Below, piece after piece: positions 1 to 10,634 of a stretch of DNA of 64,000 bases. This DNA is from Chaetomium olivaceum (taxonomy: Eukaryota > Ascomycota > Sordariomycetes > Sordariales > Chaetomiaceae). The notes under the pieces were generated by a model, which searched no databases, was not told the DNA's origin, and saw nothing but the letters and a program-made list of their open reading frames with translations. Made by a program: the position numbers and the translations under genes. The stretch is from contig JAYWVB010000009.1 in NCBI GenBank assembly GCA_039881045.1, positions 186,001 to 250,000 on the forward strand, read 5' to 3'. Within the stretch, counting starts at the first letter, position 1. Each line of letters opens with the position of its first letter.

Positions 1-1027
1 GGGCTGTGGTGGAAGATGAACGATATGATTGCCTCACAAACTTATTATGTTCCCCGCGCCATGCCTCAAGTGAAACTCCCTGTGCTGTTGTCTGGTGAAC
101 CGAAGACGCAATGGGCGGTGCGCGTCAAACACGCGTTGGGGGGAGGGGAATGTCACTCTGAGGCGGGGGGATGCGCTCACGTCAACCGACCCCGCAAATC
201 AACGGCAGCGTTGTTATGACAACAAGGTTAGGGGGTATGCGCTACAAACCGCTGACCGAAGCCGCTTCCAGACACCACAAAGCGGGTGTGTTGACAGGAT
301 AGAATATACTTCAGTGATAATGCAATGCTCCCATTCCGATGCCTAAAAACCGTCATCACCGAGGCTAAACCAACAGAGATTTATGTACACAATGATCCCA
401 ACCAATCCCTCTCTCAGGAATGGCAGAGGCCCCTCCCAACGGCTGACTTCACCCAGCCACCTTTCGGTCTTTCCCACAAGCGTCTCCCGCAACCCCTATT
501 ATGCAGCAATAAACCACCGGAAAACCCCAAGGCCGTCCCGCAGGAACCAAGAGGATAACCTGGTATTACAGCAATGAGAGGGCGGCATTCAAAGCCTCCA
601 GCAAAGCCTTCGCCAAAGCAAAATTGCCCCCCTCCCCCCAGAGTAGGCCAAAAGCACATTCACCCAAACACCGTCCCGCCTGCCTGTAGCCACCGAGCGC
701 CGTCGCCAAATAATCCGATAATCGGAAAAGGATAAAGGTGGCGGTGAAGAGAAACAAACCTAAAAACAAAAACCATAACCGACAATGCCGTGGAGAGACG
801 CCCCTAATCCTCGACGGGAATTGTTTGTGCCGAAGATGAAGATGTCGAGAACGGAGACCCGGTCTCCCAAGCAAAGGGAGCCGGGATGCGCGTCATTAAT
901 CTATAATCGTGAGATGTCGTCAAGGCGGCGAATCCAACCACAGCGTGGTATCCTAACAATGCACGACAGGCGTGGACGTGCGAAGTAGCACTGCGCGCTA
1001 CCGTGCGAGATGATACTGACGAGACCT
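1..1027. other. Intergenic, downstream of cyclin B
   Basis: I see no gene with family resemblance here. The short open frames overlap on both strands and have no recognisable motif. The right end probably holds the 3' untranslated region of the cyclin gene read on the minus strand. Confidence 0.5.
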
Positions 1028-2720
1028 CTAAGAGACCTCACTGAGGGTCAGGTGAATGTCGTCGATGCCGTAAAGGTGGGCATTCTTCTTCGACCATTGG
1101 CGGGTGAGAATTGATGCTACAGACATTGTTAGAAACATGCGTTGCTGGGAACCAAGCACAGGACATAGGACAACGTACCCTTCAAGAACTTCTTGTGAGC
1201 ATACTTCTTGAAGAAGGCTTCGTGGATGACGGGCCGTGCCATATAGTCGACCATCAACATGACGACAGGCTGAATCTCCTCCTCCGAGTACCCGGCAAAA
1301 TACTCCAATGTGTCATCCTATTAGACGGAAAGCATTAGTATGAGGTCGAGGAGTGTTAATTTGACGCTGACTTACCCATTCGCCACGATCTAGGATCAAC
1401 CGCGATAGGTACATAGCGGCGGCGGCAATATGACTGGGGCGATACGCCATTAACCGGTGGTCCAGCAAACTGATCTCCATAAGATATTTGCCGATGGTCC
1501 GGGACTGAATGTCGTAGTTATCCGCCTTGGAGATGCGCCGGAGGAAGTTCATCGGGTTGGGGTAGCTCAAGTCGTAGTTGAGAGTCGCGAGGACAAACCG
1601 CTCAGCGCTCAGGATCTCAGCCTCGGTGAAACCATCATCGGCGATGTGGCGAAAGTTGGCAATATGAGGCGAGAGTACTTCCTCATACTTGGAAGCAATG
1701 AACATGGCGGTGATACCGACGAGTTGTAGACGGTCGAGCTGGACAACCTTCTCGGAGAGAAACCGGTCGACGATGTTGACGGCGAGGAACAGTGTCTCGG
1801 GTAGCAAATGGAAACGGGTGTGGACCTCAACCAGCCAGTCGATCAGGATACCCCGTGTCTTCCACTCGAGATCATCTTGGTGCGACATGTACTGGGGGTT
1901 GGGGACCGAGTTGCACTCGAGGTCGCGAAGGTATTCGAAGATGTCGTTGGCATATTCGGCGACCATTAGCGGGTCATCGAGGTCCTCGCGGTCGAGGAAA
2001 AGTGCAGCCTCGGGAATCTCAGCACGCGGCTCAGGCTCGCTGACCACGGGAGGAGGTGATGATGGCGCGGCCTCCTTTTGTGAAGGCTCATCTTGTTTCA
2101 CGTCGGTCTTTATCTTCTTATCCTCAAGCGTGTGAACCTTCTTCCGGATCGGTTCGCCTTCCTCTGGGGTACCCTCCTTGACGATCGTGTTCGTGGTAGC
2201 GTTGGTCAGCACCTTGCGCTTCTGTGCCACGATTGACCCGGGACCTGAGCGCTTCACTTCTGTCTTCTTGTTGACCTCTTTCGTAGTTAAGGCCGACCGC
2301 GTCGCCGTGGTCTTCTTCTGAACGCCGGTGGGCTGAGCTGCCTTGGAAACGAGACCAGTCCTGCCAACTGCCTTCTTGGTCTCGACAGCCTCAACCTTGG
2401 TCACATTGCTGACATCCCCGAGAGCAGCACGCCTCCTCGTGGGATTGGCATTGGCCACTGTCTTTTTTGACTGTAGCGCCTTGGTGGGCATGGCGAGCTC
2501 ATCAACGTTCAGGGTCGCCGCGGCTTTCGCCCGGGTTACGCGGGCTGTGGCATTGCTGTTCTCGTCGTTTTCGTTCGTCACCGAACGGGGGTTTCTTGTC
2601 CTAGTCTGGGCGGGGTTAGCATGACCAGTAATTCTTGTATTCGAGGTCCAATCGCGTCCAATTCAACCGCGTCGAGACGGGGTTGAGAACACATCCGGGA
2701 CATGGACTTACAATTGGCAT
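1028..2720 (-). CDS. G2/mitotic-specific B-type cyclin
   Basis: This is a mitotic B-type cyclin of 488 residues, the regulatory partner of the CDK1/Cdc2 kinase at the G2/M transition. Four exons join in frame: 2712-2720, 1376-2605, 1179-1317 and 1028-1116, with GTAAGT or GTACGT donors and AG acceptors. The first coding exon is only nine bases (M-P-I). The N-terminal half is basic and low-complexity and carries a destruction box fitting RxxLxxxxN (RAALGDVSN, about residues 62-70), which predicts APC/C-dependent degradation. The C-terminal half is a double cyclin fold, with the hallmark MRGILIDWLVEVH-type helix written here as RGILIDWLVEVHTRFHLLPE. The C-terminal fold runs through exons 3 and 4 and ends ..DDIHLTLSEVS. 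Exon choice rests on the conserved cyclin sequence crossing each junction. It is probably nuclear and periodically expressed, which is family knowledge. Confidence 0.95.
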
Positions 2721-3990
2721 TGTGACGGCTTATGATGGGAACGAGTAGACAAACGGATGCTACTAAAGCTAGAAAATATCAGCCTCGACGTGTTTCTTCA
2801 AGAACAACGAGGTCCGAGCAATTGACGACGCGACGGGGAGCTGCGGAAGACGCGAAGCATGTGAGGCGAACTCACCAAAATTGCAGAAATAAAGGATCAC
2901 GAAGGCGATATGACGTGTTTTGTGTCGATATGCCGTGAAGTCGATCACCACACGCGCTTTTGAGTCGCTGTATCTCGAGAAATGACGCGTTTCTCTCCCT
3001 CTGCGAGTGCAGAATCGAATCGAACTCGGCGATGGCCTCACAATTGAGAATGGTAGAAAGCCGAGGGGTCGAAGCGCACGTTGTGGTGAAGGGCTTCGTA
3101 ATGTTGAAGGAGAATGCTCGCGAGGTTGGGAGCTCTCTTGTTTTTAAGATGTGTTGGTGGAGAGAGGTTGATGGGGTAGGAAAGGGTTCGCGAGTTCAGG
3201 GACCCCAGGTGGGACAGGACACGGTCAAATCAGCGTGATGGGCTGGGCGCAAGTACCAGGTACTACGCGATTGCGGCACTGAGCTTTGCAGGTGGGTCCG
3301 CCGCGTTGAGAACGCGTTGCTGTGAGCGTGCAGCACAGGTCCAACTGCAACAGAATTAAGTGCCTCAAATTGTAGATAAAGAGTTCAGACAAACAGAGGT
3401 ATGTCTGAAGTGCTTGGAATAACAGGTACTGCTGAAAAGATCGGATGGTGAAGGAAGAGCTGGTGATATTGTTAGCAGCGGGCTGCCTGTGTTATAAGGC
3501 AATCAGAGGTACACAGTACGAGCAAGGGAAACGCGGTCGTTTAACCCGTGCTTGCCTTCCTGAACCCGCCATCAACAGTGGCAACCACCGGGCAACCGTC
3601 TTGCGATTGGCTCAGCTTGGGAAGCTGCAGACCCTTGGTCGTCCCGGGACTGCACCCGCGTTTTTTCGCGCTTTTGAGTGGAGCTGTGGCTTCACGCGGT
3701 GACAAGCCCCAATTCTAAAGCGCCTTAGCCACAACTGCGAGGAATTCGTGCACGGACTCGACGATCGGTCGAAGCAAGCAATTTTCTAAGGTCGCAGAAC
3801 ACCAAAGTGTTGACGGAACGACAGCCCACCCGTTATCGCTACCCACAACCTCCGGAGATCACTGCGGCCAATTGGCTGCTCTGCGCTTTCATAACCGACC
3901 CAGGATACTCGATCCGCCTCGATGTGCCGACGTTGACGCCTCGTTGGTACTGGTTTCCCCGGGTTTCGGTTTAGTTGCGCTTCTTCGATA
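2721..3990. other. Divergent spacer between cyclin B and uL2m
   Basis: This 1.27-kb stretch separates the cyclin start (minus strand) from the mitochondrial ribosomal protein start (plus strand), so it must hold both promoters and 5' untranslated regions. I see no protein-coding signal beyond short overlapping frames and no clear TATA box. Confidence 0.5.
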
Positions 3991-5228
3991 ATGCTGCAGC
4001 CACGGCTCCGGCCCTTGGTTGCGGGGGTAGCCTCGCTCCCCTCCCTCTGCCAGAGGGCCCTTCCACTCAACACTATTAGACGCTACGCAACCGTCTTGCC
4101 AGGCGATGTCAAGAATACGTCCGGTGAAGATGGCTCCGCCGGTTTCGGCCCCCCGTCAACCCAAATCGAGGCTGTCAAAATGCGAACGTACAAGCCCCGG
4201 ACGCCCGGTCTCCGGCATCTTAAGCGACCGATCAACGATCACCTCTGGAAGGGCAGGCCGTATTTACCGTTGACGATCCCAAAGAAGGGCCAAGGGAAAG
4301 GTGGCAGGAACAACACGGGTCGAATCACCGTGAGGCATCGTGGAGGCGGTGTCAAGAGGAGGCTCCGCACTCTCGACTTCAAGCGCTGGGCGCCGGGGCC
4401 GCACTTGGTGGACCGTATCGAATACGACCCGGGCCGGAGTGCTCACATCGCCTTGTTGACGGAGCAAGCGACGGGCAACAAGACTTACATCGTGGCCGCC
4501 GAGGGCATGCGTGCGGGGGACGTGGTGCAGAGCTACCGGGCTGGTATTCCGCAAGACCTTCTTGACAGCATGGGTGGTGTCATCGACCCTGGTATTCTGG
4601 CAGCGAAGACGGCCTGGAGAGGGAACTGCTTGCCGATGCACATGATCCCCGTTGGCACGGTCGTGTACAATGTGGGATCCCGCATGGATGGCGGTGCAGT
4701 ATTTTGCCGCAGTGCTGGTACATACGCGACCATCATTTCCAAGGAGGAGGAGACACGGGACGACGGTACCAAGGTCATGACCGGGAAGCATGTCGTTGTC
4801 CGGTTGCAGAGCGGCGAAATCCGCAAGGTCAGCAAAGATGCTTGTGCCACCATCGGTGTGGCTAGCAACATCATGCACCAATACCGGCAGTTGGGCAAGG
4901 CTGGACGTAGCCGTTTGTTGAACATCAGGCCCACCGTGAGAGGATTGGCCATGAACGCAAGTATGTGGCGCATGCTCCCATTCTTTAACCCCGATTTAGC
5001 TCCTTACCCCCTACAACCGTCACTTGTGCGGTCGCTAATATTGTATTAGATGACCATCCTCATGGTGGTGGCCGTGGTAAATCGAAGGGTAACAGAAACC
5101 CCGTCAGCCCATGGGGCCAGCCGGCCAAGGGCGGTTTCAAGACCCGTACGAAGAGCAATATCAACAAATGGGTGGTCACGCCTCGGGTACGGAACATGGG
5201 CAAGCGGAGAGACAAGAACATGACCTAA
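3991..5228 (+). CDS. RML2: Mitochondrial large-subunit ribosomal protein uL2m
   Basis: This is the bacterial-type L2 protein of the mitochondrial ribosome, 382 residues. It binds 23S-like rRNA near the peptidyl transferase centre. Exons 3991-4960 and 5050-5228 join across a GTATGT...TTAG intron. The first ~40 residues (MLQPRLRPLVAGVASLPSLC...) are rich in Arg, Leu and Ser and lack acidic residues, as expected for a matrix-targeting presequence. The L2 fold follows: KGQGKGGRNNTGRITVRHRG, then RTLDFKR and the KGD-type central barrel. The C-terminal exon encodes the hallmark DHPHGGGRGKSKGNRNPVSP and a basic tail ending KRRDKNMT. The conserved His in the HPHGGG loop is present. Both the mitochondrial rather than the cytosolic form and the intron are well supported. 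The gene is transcribed divergently from cyclin B. Confidence 0.95.
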
Positions 5229-6665
5229 TGAGTGCGGCGGCTGTTGGTGAGTGCTGGGCGAAGACATGTACATTATGTAGATCAGAGATCCTGGTTCCTT
5301 GTATCAGCGGGCCTGGCCTGATGAGCAACCCTCCCTTGGAGTGCTCTCCGCCGGAGCGCCAGCCGAGGGATGCGGCTTGGACCGGGGCCATGCTGTCGCC
5401 TTGGCGCTGAGAATCGTTCATAAATCCTCACTCAGCCAACCGCAGCATACGCATCGTCTGATCCGTATCTCTGGTATTGATGCCTTGTGGTGTCCAGGGC
5501 AGCCGCCGGGCAAGCGCTGAAGCATCCAAGTTGGCGTATGTCACGTTGGCGGCAAAACTGTTTGGGTGTCAACAGGGCTCCGCGGCTCGGGGATTGTAAG
5601 TTCGGCGTCGGCGCTGACAACGGAGTACGGCGGACTCGGCATGAGTGAAGCGACAAGCGACCAAAAATGATTGGCGAACAGCCCGAATTGGACAACAATT
5701 GTGCCTGCAACTTTGTACAGTATCTTGATTTATCGAGGTTTGTCTTGTGAATGGTGTGTGAAAAGAGTAAGACATTATGATTAACAAATGCGTCACGACC
5801 ACGACTGAATGTGGGGGTGACTTCCAAGTTCGGCCAATACCTTTGGTCGTGAGTGATTGAGCTCACAGGAGGCACGTGCGAGGTGGTCTCGATGGGGCTT
5901 CCAGTTTCAGCTTTCCCCTGCAGCCAGGGTTTCATTCTTGGAAACCTTGGCCGATACGGTCGTCCCATGTTAAGTGTAAACTCAAGCCCAATTCGGTACA
6001 TTCTTTCCTGTACAACCTCGACCGTTGAATTCCAAGACTCGCTTTTCTTGGGTCTTTTTGCCCTTCATTCATATTGCCCTATGAGGGCAACCCCGAGATC
6101 ACTCGGTTTTCCCCTTGTCTCATTCCTTGACTTGTCTCCTGCGCCCCCGAGACCCGCAGCGCCGATCGGCCTTGGCCAACCACTCGTGTTTCGGTCATCT
6201 CGATCCCTTTTGTGCTGAGCTCACACAACAGGGCGGCAAAGGCGTGTGTCCCTTTTGGGGCCTCGGCGTGGAGTTGCAGGGGGACGAAGCGGCAACCCAA
6301 AGTGCCCAACGGGAGAATCTTGAGAGCCATTGCATGACCAAGAAAGCTAGTGGGTGACGCGTTCGGGGCTTTCCGTTTGGTTTTCGACATTCTTTGAAAG
6401 AGACCGCTGTTCCAGTGATAGACAGTGGCGGGCGTTAATCATTAAGTGGTCGACGCACACCTTGCTAGCGTGCCCTCCTTCCGTTCGTGGTCTGGCCCGG
6501 CATTTCAACTTGTTGGCTGCGCCTGTCCGGCACTGTTTCACTCTTTTTCTTCTCTTTTCATACTTACCCGAGGGGCGTCCCAATGCCCGACGACTCAATC
6601 CGCCCTCTCATCTACGCCCGCTCGTTCTCCCCCCGCCGACTTTCGAAGCCCTCAATCCTACTAGT
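5229..6665. other. Spacer between uL2m and PAP2 phosphatase
   Basis: 1.4 kb. It starts with the 3' untranslated region of the ribosomal protein gene and ends in a pyrimidine-rich stretch (about 6540-6660) that looks like the 5' leader of the lipid phosphatase. A 189-codon minus-strand frame at 5432-6001 has no recognisable composition or motif and I do not call it. Confidence 0.5.
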
Positions 6666-8133
6666 ATGGACAATCTGGATATCGCCGGGGGTAACGTGCG
6701 GAGGAAAGGGAAGGTGTCATGGGTTGTAGCGCTCTCCTATGTCTTCGACTGGGTCGTGCTCGCCGCCTTTGCCGGCATCGGCTACGTTCTAGGGCATATC
6801 ACTCCGAATAAACGGCCATTCTCTCTAGACGACCGCAATATCGCGTATGTTGTCGCCTTGGGCGTCCCTGCTGGCGCCTCGTCGCTTGAGACAGGATACT
6901 AATAGCACCACAGCTTTCCATTCACCGTCAACGAGACAGTTCCGGTCTGGCTCGCGGTAGTTGTCGCCATCATCGTCCCCATCTTCATTATCATAGTTAT
7001 CTGCCTCGTTTTCGTTCCCGGTGCTACAGTCCCCGTTGGGACTCCCAAGTCCCTGATCTGGAAGCGCAAGCTCTGGGAGCTGCATACCGGCCTGCTTGGG
7101 CTCGCATTGTCCGTGGTCGCGGCTTGGTTCATCACCAACGGCATGAAGAACTTATTTGGAAAGCCAAGGCCCGATCTATTGGACCGATGCCAACCTGATC
7201 TGGCCAATCTCTCCAAGTATATTATCGGCGGCTTGAAGGGGTTGAAAACGGCGACCACGGCCGGCCAGCTCGTGAGCCCCGACATTTGCAAGAACCCGGA
7301 CAAGTATACGCTGGACGATGGTTTCCGCAGTTATCCGAGCGGGCATTCGAGTTCGGCAGCTTCAGGTACGCACCCGGAAACCTCGGGCCTCTGTTTGTAC
7401 CGAAACGGGCAGCTTGTCTAACATTTTTCTTGCAATAGGCCTCATTTACTTCTCCCTTTTCATTGCGAGCAAATTTGCCATCACGATCCCGTTCCTCGCC
7501 CCGGCCGGTTTTGCCGACGCCTCCGCCTTCACCGCGTTCCCTTCCCGCACACGTTTACCGAGCATCAAGGTCTCGGGACCCGACACCTACGAACTATCCA
7601 ACCGCGGCCCCGGCGCACCGTCACCATCGACATTGGACACAGCTCTGGGCAACAAGGGGATCACCCGCCACAACCAAACCGTCTCGGCCGTCCGGCGGCA
7701 AGCCGCTGCGCCGCCCATCTACCTCCTCTGCCTCGCAGTCCTGCCCTTCTTCGCCTCGATCTTCATCGCCGGCTCGCGTTGGTGGGACTACCGCCACCAC
7801 GGCTTCGACATCTTCTTCGGCTATCTCATCGGCGCCGTCACGTCCATCTTCGCCTTCCGCTACTACCACCTGCCCATCTCCAGCGGCGCCGGCTGGGCCT
7901 GGGGCCCCCGCAGCCACGACAAGGCGTTCTGGGCCGGCGTGGGGAGCTTCAGCTACGCGACCGACCATTTGCGCGGCCAGTACCGGTCTGGGGATGAGGA
8001 GGAGGCTCTGACCAGTGGCGATGGGTATGGGCGCGGCAGCGGCATGAGCGGCAACACGGAACCCCCTTCTTCACGCAAGGGGCCGGGCTCGGACGATCGG
8101 GATGTCTCGTATGTGGGCGAGGCACGGATCTAG
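6666..8133 (+). CDS. PAP2-family lipid phosphatase (DPP1-like)
   Basis: This is a membrane lipid phosphate phosphatase of 441 residues, related to yeast Dpp1/Lpp1, which dephosphorylate diacylglycerol pyrophosphate and phosphatidate. Exons are 6666-6844, 6914-7365 and 7439-8133. All three PAP2 catalytic motifs are visible. Motif 1 is KNLFGKPRP (about residues 138-146). Motif 2 is PSGH (about 200-203, with the catalytic His). Motif 3 is SRWWDYRHHGFD (about 322-333, with the His-Asp relay). Hydrophobic segments lie near residues 20-45 and 65-90, around motif 2, and at about 300-350, consistent with six membrane spans. Between motifs 2 and 3 a hydrophilic insert of about 80 residues (rich in Pro, Ser, Thr) makes the protein longer than yeast Dpp1. 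The C-terminal tail is polar. Location is probably the vacuole or ER membrane, by inference. Confidence 0.92.
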
Positions 8134-8970
8134 ACATGCATCAATTTGGTGTTTTATCTTTTCCGGCATTGGGGGTTTGGGGCGGTAAAGGCTGGGTCTT
8201 TTTTGTCTGTTTTCGTGGGATTCGATGCTGCCGATGCCTTGGAGTACATCGTATATGACTAGGCGCGTTCTCGGGGCGTTAGGGGTGCTGTTTTATGTTG
8301 GGCAAAAAGTACCAGCGTGACAGGGGGTTTCGTGCTTGTACATGTAATCGGTTTTTGGTAAAGGACGAGTGAGCGGGTTGGTAGGCATGTTATTCTTGAA
8401 GCGTTGGGTCAAAAGAGACTGCTGAACTTATAAGATTCATCTTATTTACTTGCGGATGACATGACATGGAGCGGCAATGATAATCACATACTAGTGTTCA
8501 AAGGGTGGTTTCGCATTGGACTTCGAGGGCACTTACGGACGGTCATTTTTTCAAAATCACAGGCCTCTACATCCACAAGAGGTCGGACATGCTCCATCAA
8601 GACATACCGGGAAAGAACCGTCAGCCTAGAAAGTTCGTGTTACTATGTAGTGTGGTATCGTGTACCTCTTTTCGTGCCATGTTCGATGCATTAAGAGCCA
8701 GACCAACAACCAAACCACCTTCAGCCATCACCTGGCCATCCTTTATGTCCTCTTGCCCCTGTTTCCTCCTCAACTCCCCTTTCACCTTTGCCCATGCCAA
8801 CAAGAACGCCAAGTGCAAATGCGCCAGCCACAAAGTTTTCCCCTACAAAGTATCAAAGAAGGAAACGAAACACACCGTGACAGGAAGACCGCCGGCATCA
8901 CGCCATGCCATCCCACCTCAACCTGCGATATAGACACGAGATACCTCTCTCCCACCTGCAGATAGATGCA
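8134..8970. other. Convergent 3' spacer
   Basis: Downstream of both the PAP2 gene (plus) and the casein kinase beta gene (minus), so it should hold two 3' untranslated regions and their polyadenylation sites. No further gene is seen. Confidence 0.5.
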
Positions 8971-9988
8971 TTATGCAACACTCCCCATCTGCGCCTCGCC
9001 ACCCGTAGCAGCAGCAACGGCGGCGGTAGAGGCGGCACCACCGCCCCTGTACTCGGCTACGGCCAGTTGCTGCAGCAACTCCTCCTCGTCCTCGGGGTCG
9101 TCGTCGTCCTCATCGAGGTCGTCCTCGCCGTCCTTGAACCCGCTCTCGACCTCCATCTTGCGCAGGCGGCGGCGCATGTCGTCGCGGACGCCGTTCTGCC
9201 AGCGCACGAGCGCGGCGGCGGCGTGCACCTTGAAGCCGTAGACGCGCGGGACGTAGCGCTCGGCGCTCTTGGCGGGGATCAGGGCCGGGTAGACCTGGAA
9301 GAGGATGTTGTGGAAGGACGTGCCGAAGTAGGCGCCGTCGATGGACGCGTGCCGCGACGACTTGGGGTTGTACGTATCCTCGCACCGCGCGCAGTGCAGC
9401 TTGACCGGCTTGAGGTTGGGGATGTCGGAGAGGCCCATGGGGAGCAGCGGGTGCGAGTTGCACATTACGCGGGGGCATTTGCCGAAGTCGGCTTTTTTGT
9501 ATTTCTCGAGCTGAGGGAAGGCGAAAAACGTGTTTTGTTAGTATGGCATCGAAGGGGAGGGCAGACAGAGAAAGGAGAGGAGCTGAGGGGCAAGGAAGGG
9601 AAGTATACCATTTTTGCCAGACCCCTTGTTGTCACGATATACCGGGCGTGGACCAGACCGTACAGGTGCCTAGCCGATTTTTCTATCGTCTCACGCATCT
9701 CATCGTCGCAGTCGAGGTCGAAAACGTCGGTGACAAGGTCCAGCGCATACTGATAGTATTGCACCTCGGTGTTGAGGCCCGTCAGGTTGAAGCGGTCGGT
9801 TAGGTACTCCTCGTCGATCTCGCAAAAGTATTCGTTGCCGCGGGACGAGATAAACTGGGACAAGGCGTGTTAGACGCAAGCGGTGCAAGGATAGAAGACG
9901 CAAGATGATGGGTAGATGAATAAACACATACCCAATCCCGCCAATAGCTGGTGTAGTCACTATCAGATTCGGTCCCGTAGTCATCCAT
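8971..9988 (-). CDS. CKB1: Casein kinase II regulatory (beta) subunit
   Basis: This 280-residue protein is the regulatory dimerising subunit of the CK2 Ser/Thr kinase holoenzyme. Exons are 9932-9988, 9609-9854 and 8971-9510. The N terminus MDDYGTESDSDYTSYWRDW is the usual acidic start, with autophosphorylation-type Ser/Asp content. The helical domain (EYFCEIDEEYLTDRFNLTGL) follows. The zinc-binding dimer interface is intact: C113-x4-C118, then C141-x2-C144. The segment ending SSRHASIDGAYFGTSFHN is nearly invariant in the family. The C terminus carries a fungal extension with an acidic run (DEDDDDPEDEEE) followed by an Ala/Gly-rich tail. The start is fixed by the conserved N-terminal exon. It follows the GST-fusion gene on the same strand. 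Confidence 0.96.
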
Positions 9989-10634
9989 TTTGCGATATGT
10001 TGCAATTCGTGTTGTCGGTTGGGCGCCGTTCGCTAGCAATGGGAGGGAGAGCGGCGCGGAGAAAAGACCGTTGCGACAGTCAGATTGCTCACTGATGAAC
10101 CGATCGGGCGCACTTTTGATGCGGAAAGTCACTTTTTGTCGGCGTTCGGGATCGCGGGGCTGGCGGATGGTGTTCGGGGTGGCCCACTGCGACAAGCAAT
10201 GTTGACGGACATCTGCAGGCGGCGGCTGGAATTGTGTTTGGTGGGGGACATTACCAGAGATGACCTGCCCCACGAGCTTGACCCAGCCCCTGAGAATATT
10301 ACGCACTGTGCACTCAACGTCCATTAGGCATCGACGATACACTGGTTCTAGGCTTGGTAGGAATCAATAGTGCGATATCTTCGGACTACGAAGAAATAAG
10401 TGATCACGTTCTCAATAAGCTCTATATGCTTCCATGAAAACCAAAGCTTACCTGCTTGCCTTGCACCTGGTGCGTCTTGACGTGGAAACAGCTACACAGT
10501 GCCGGCACAGTCACGGCTTTCGAGTTAGGCCAGGTTAAAGGGGGAGGAACACGAGCGGAATGGGGAATATTATGGATGGCTATCAGTGTAGTTTTATAGC
10601 CATATTTTCAGACGCGCGGCACAATAGCAGGAGG
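9989..10634. other. Promoter region of CKB1 / 3' end of GST-fusion gene
   Basis: 646 bp between the stop of the GST-fusion gene and the start of CKB1, both on the minus strand. I see no additional gene. Confidence 0.5.

Noticed and set aside
5432..6001. 189-codon minus-strand open frame
   Set aside because: No motif, no exon partner, and overlapping frames on the other strand. It looks like spacer between uL2m and the PAP2 gene.
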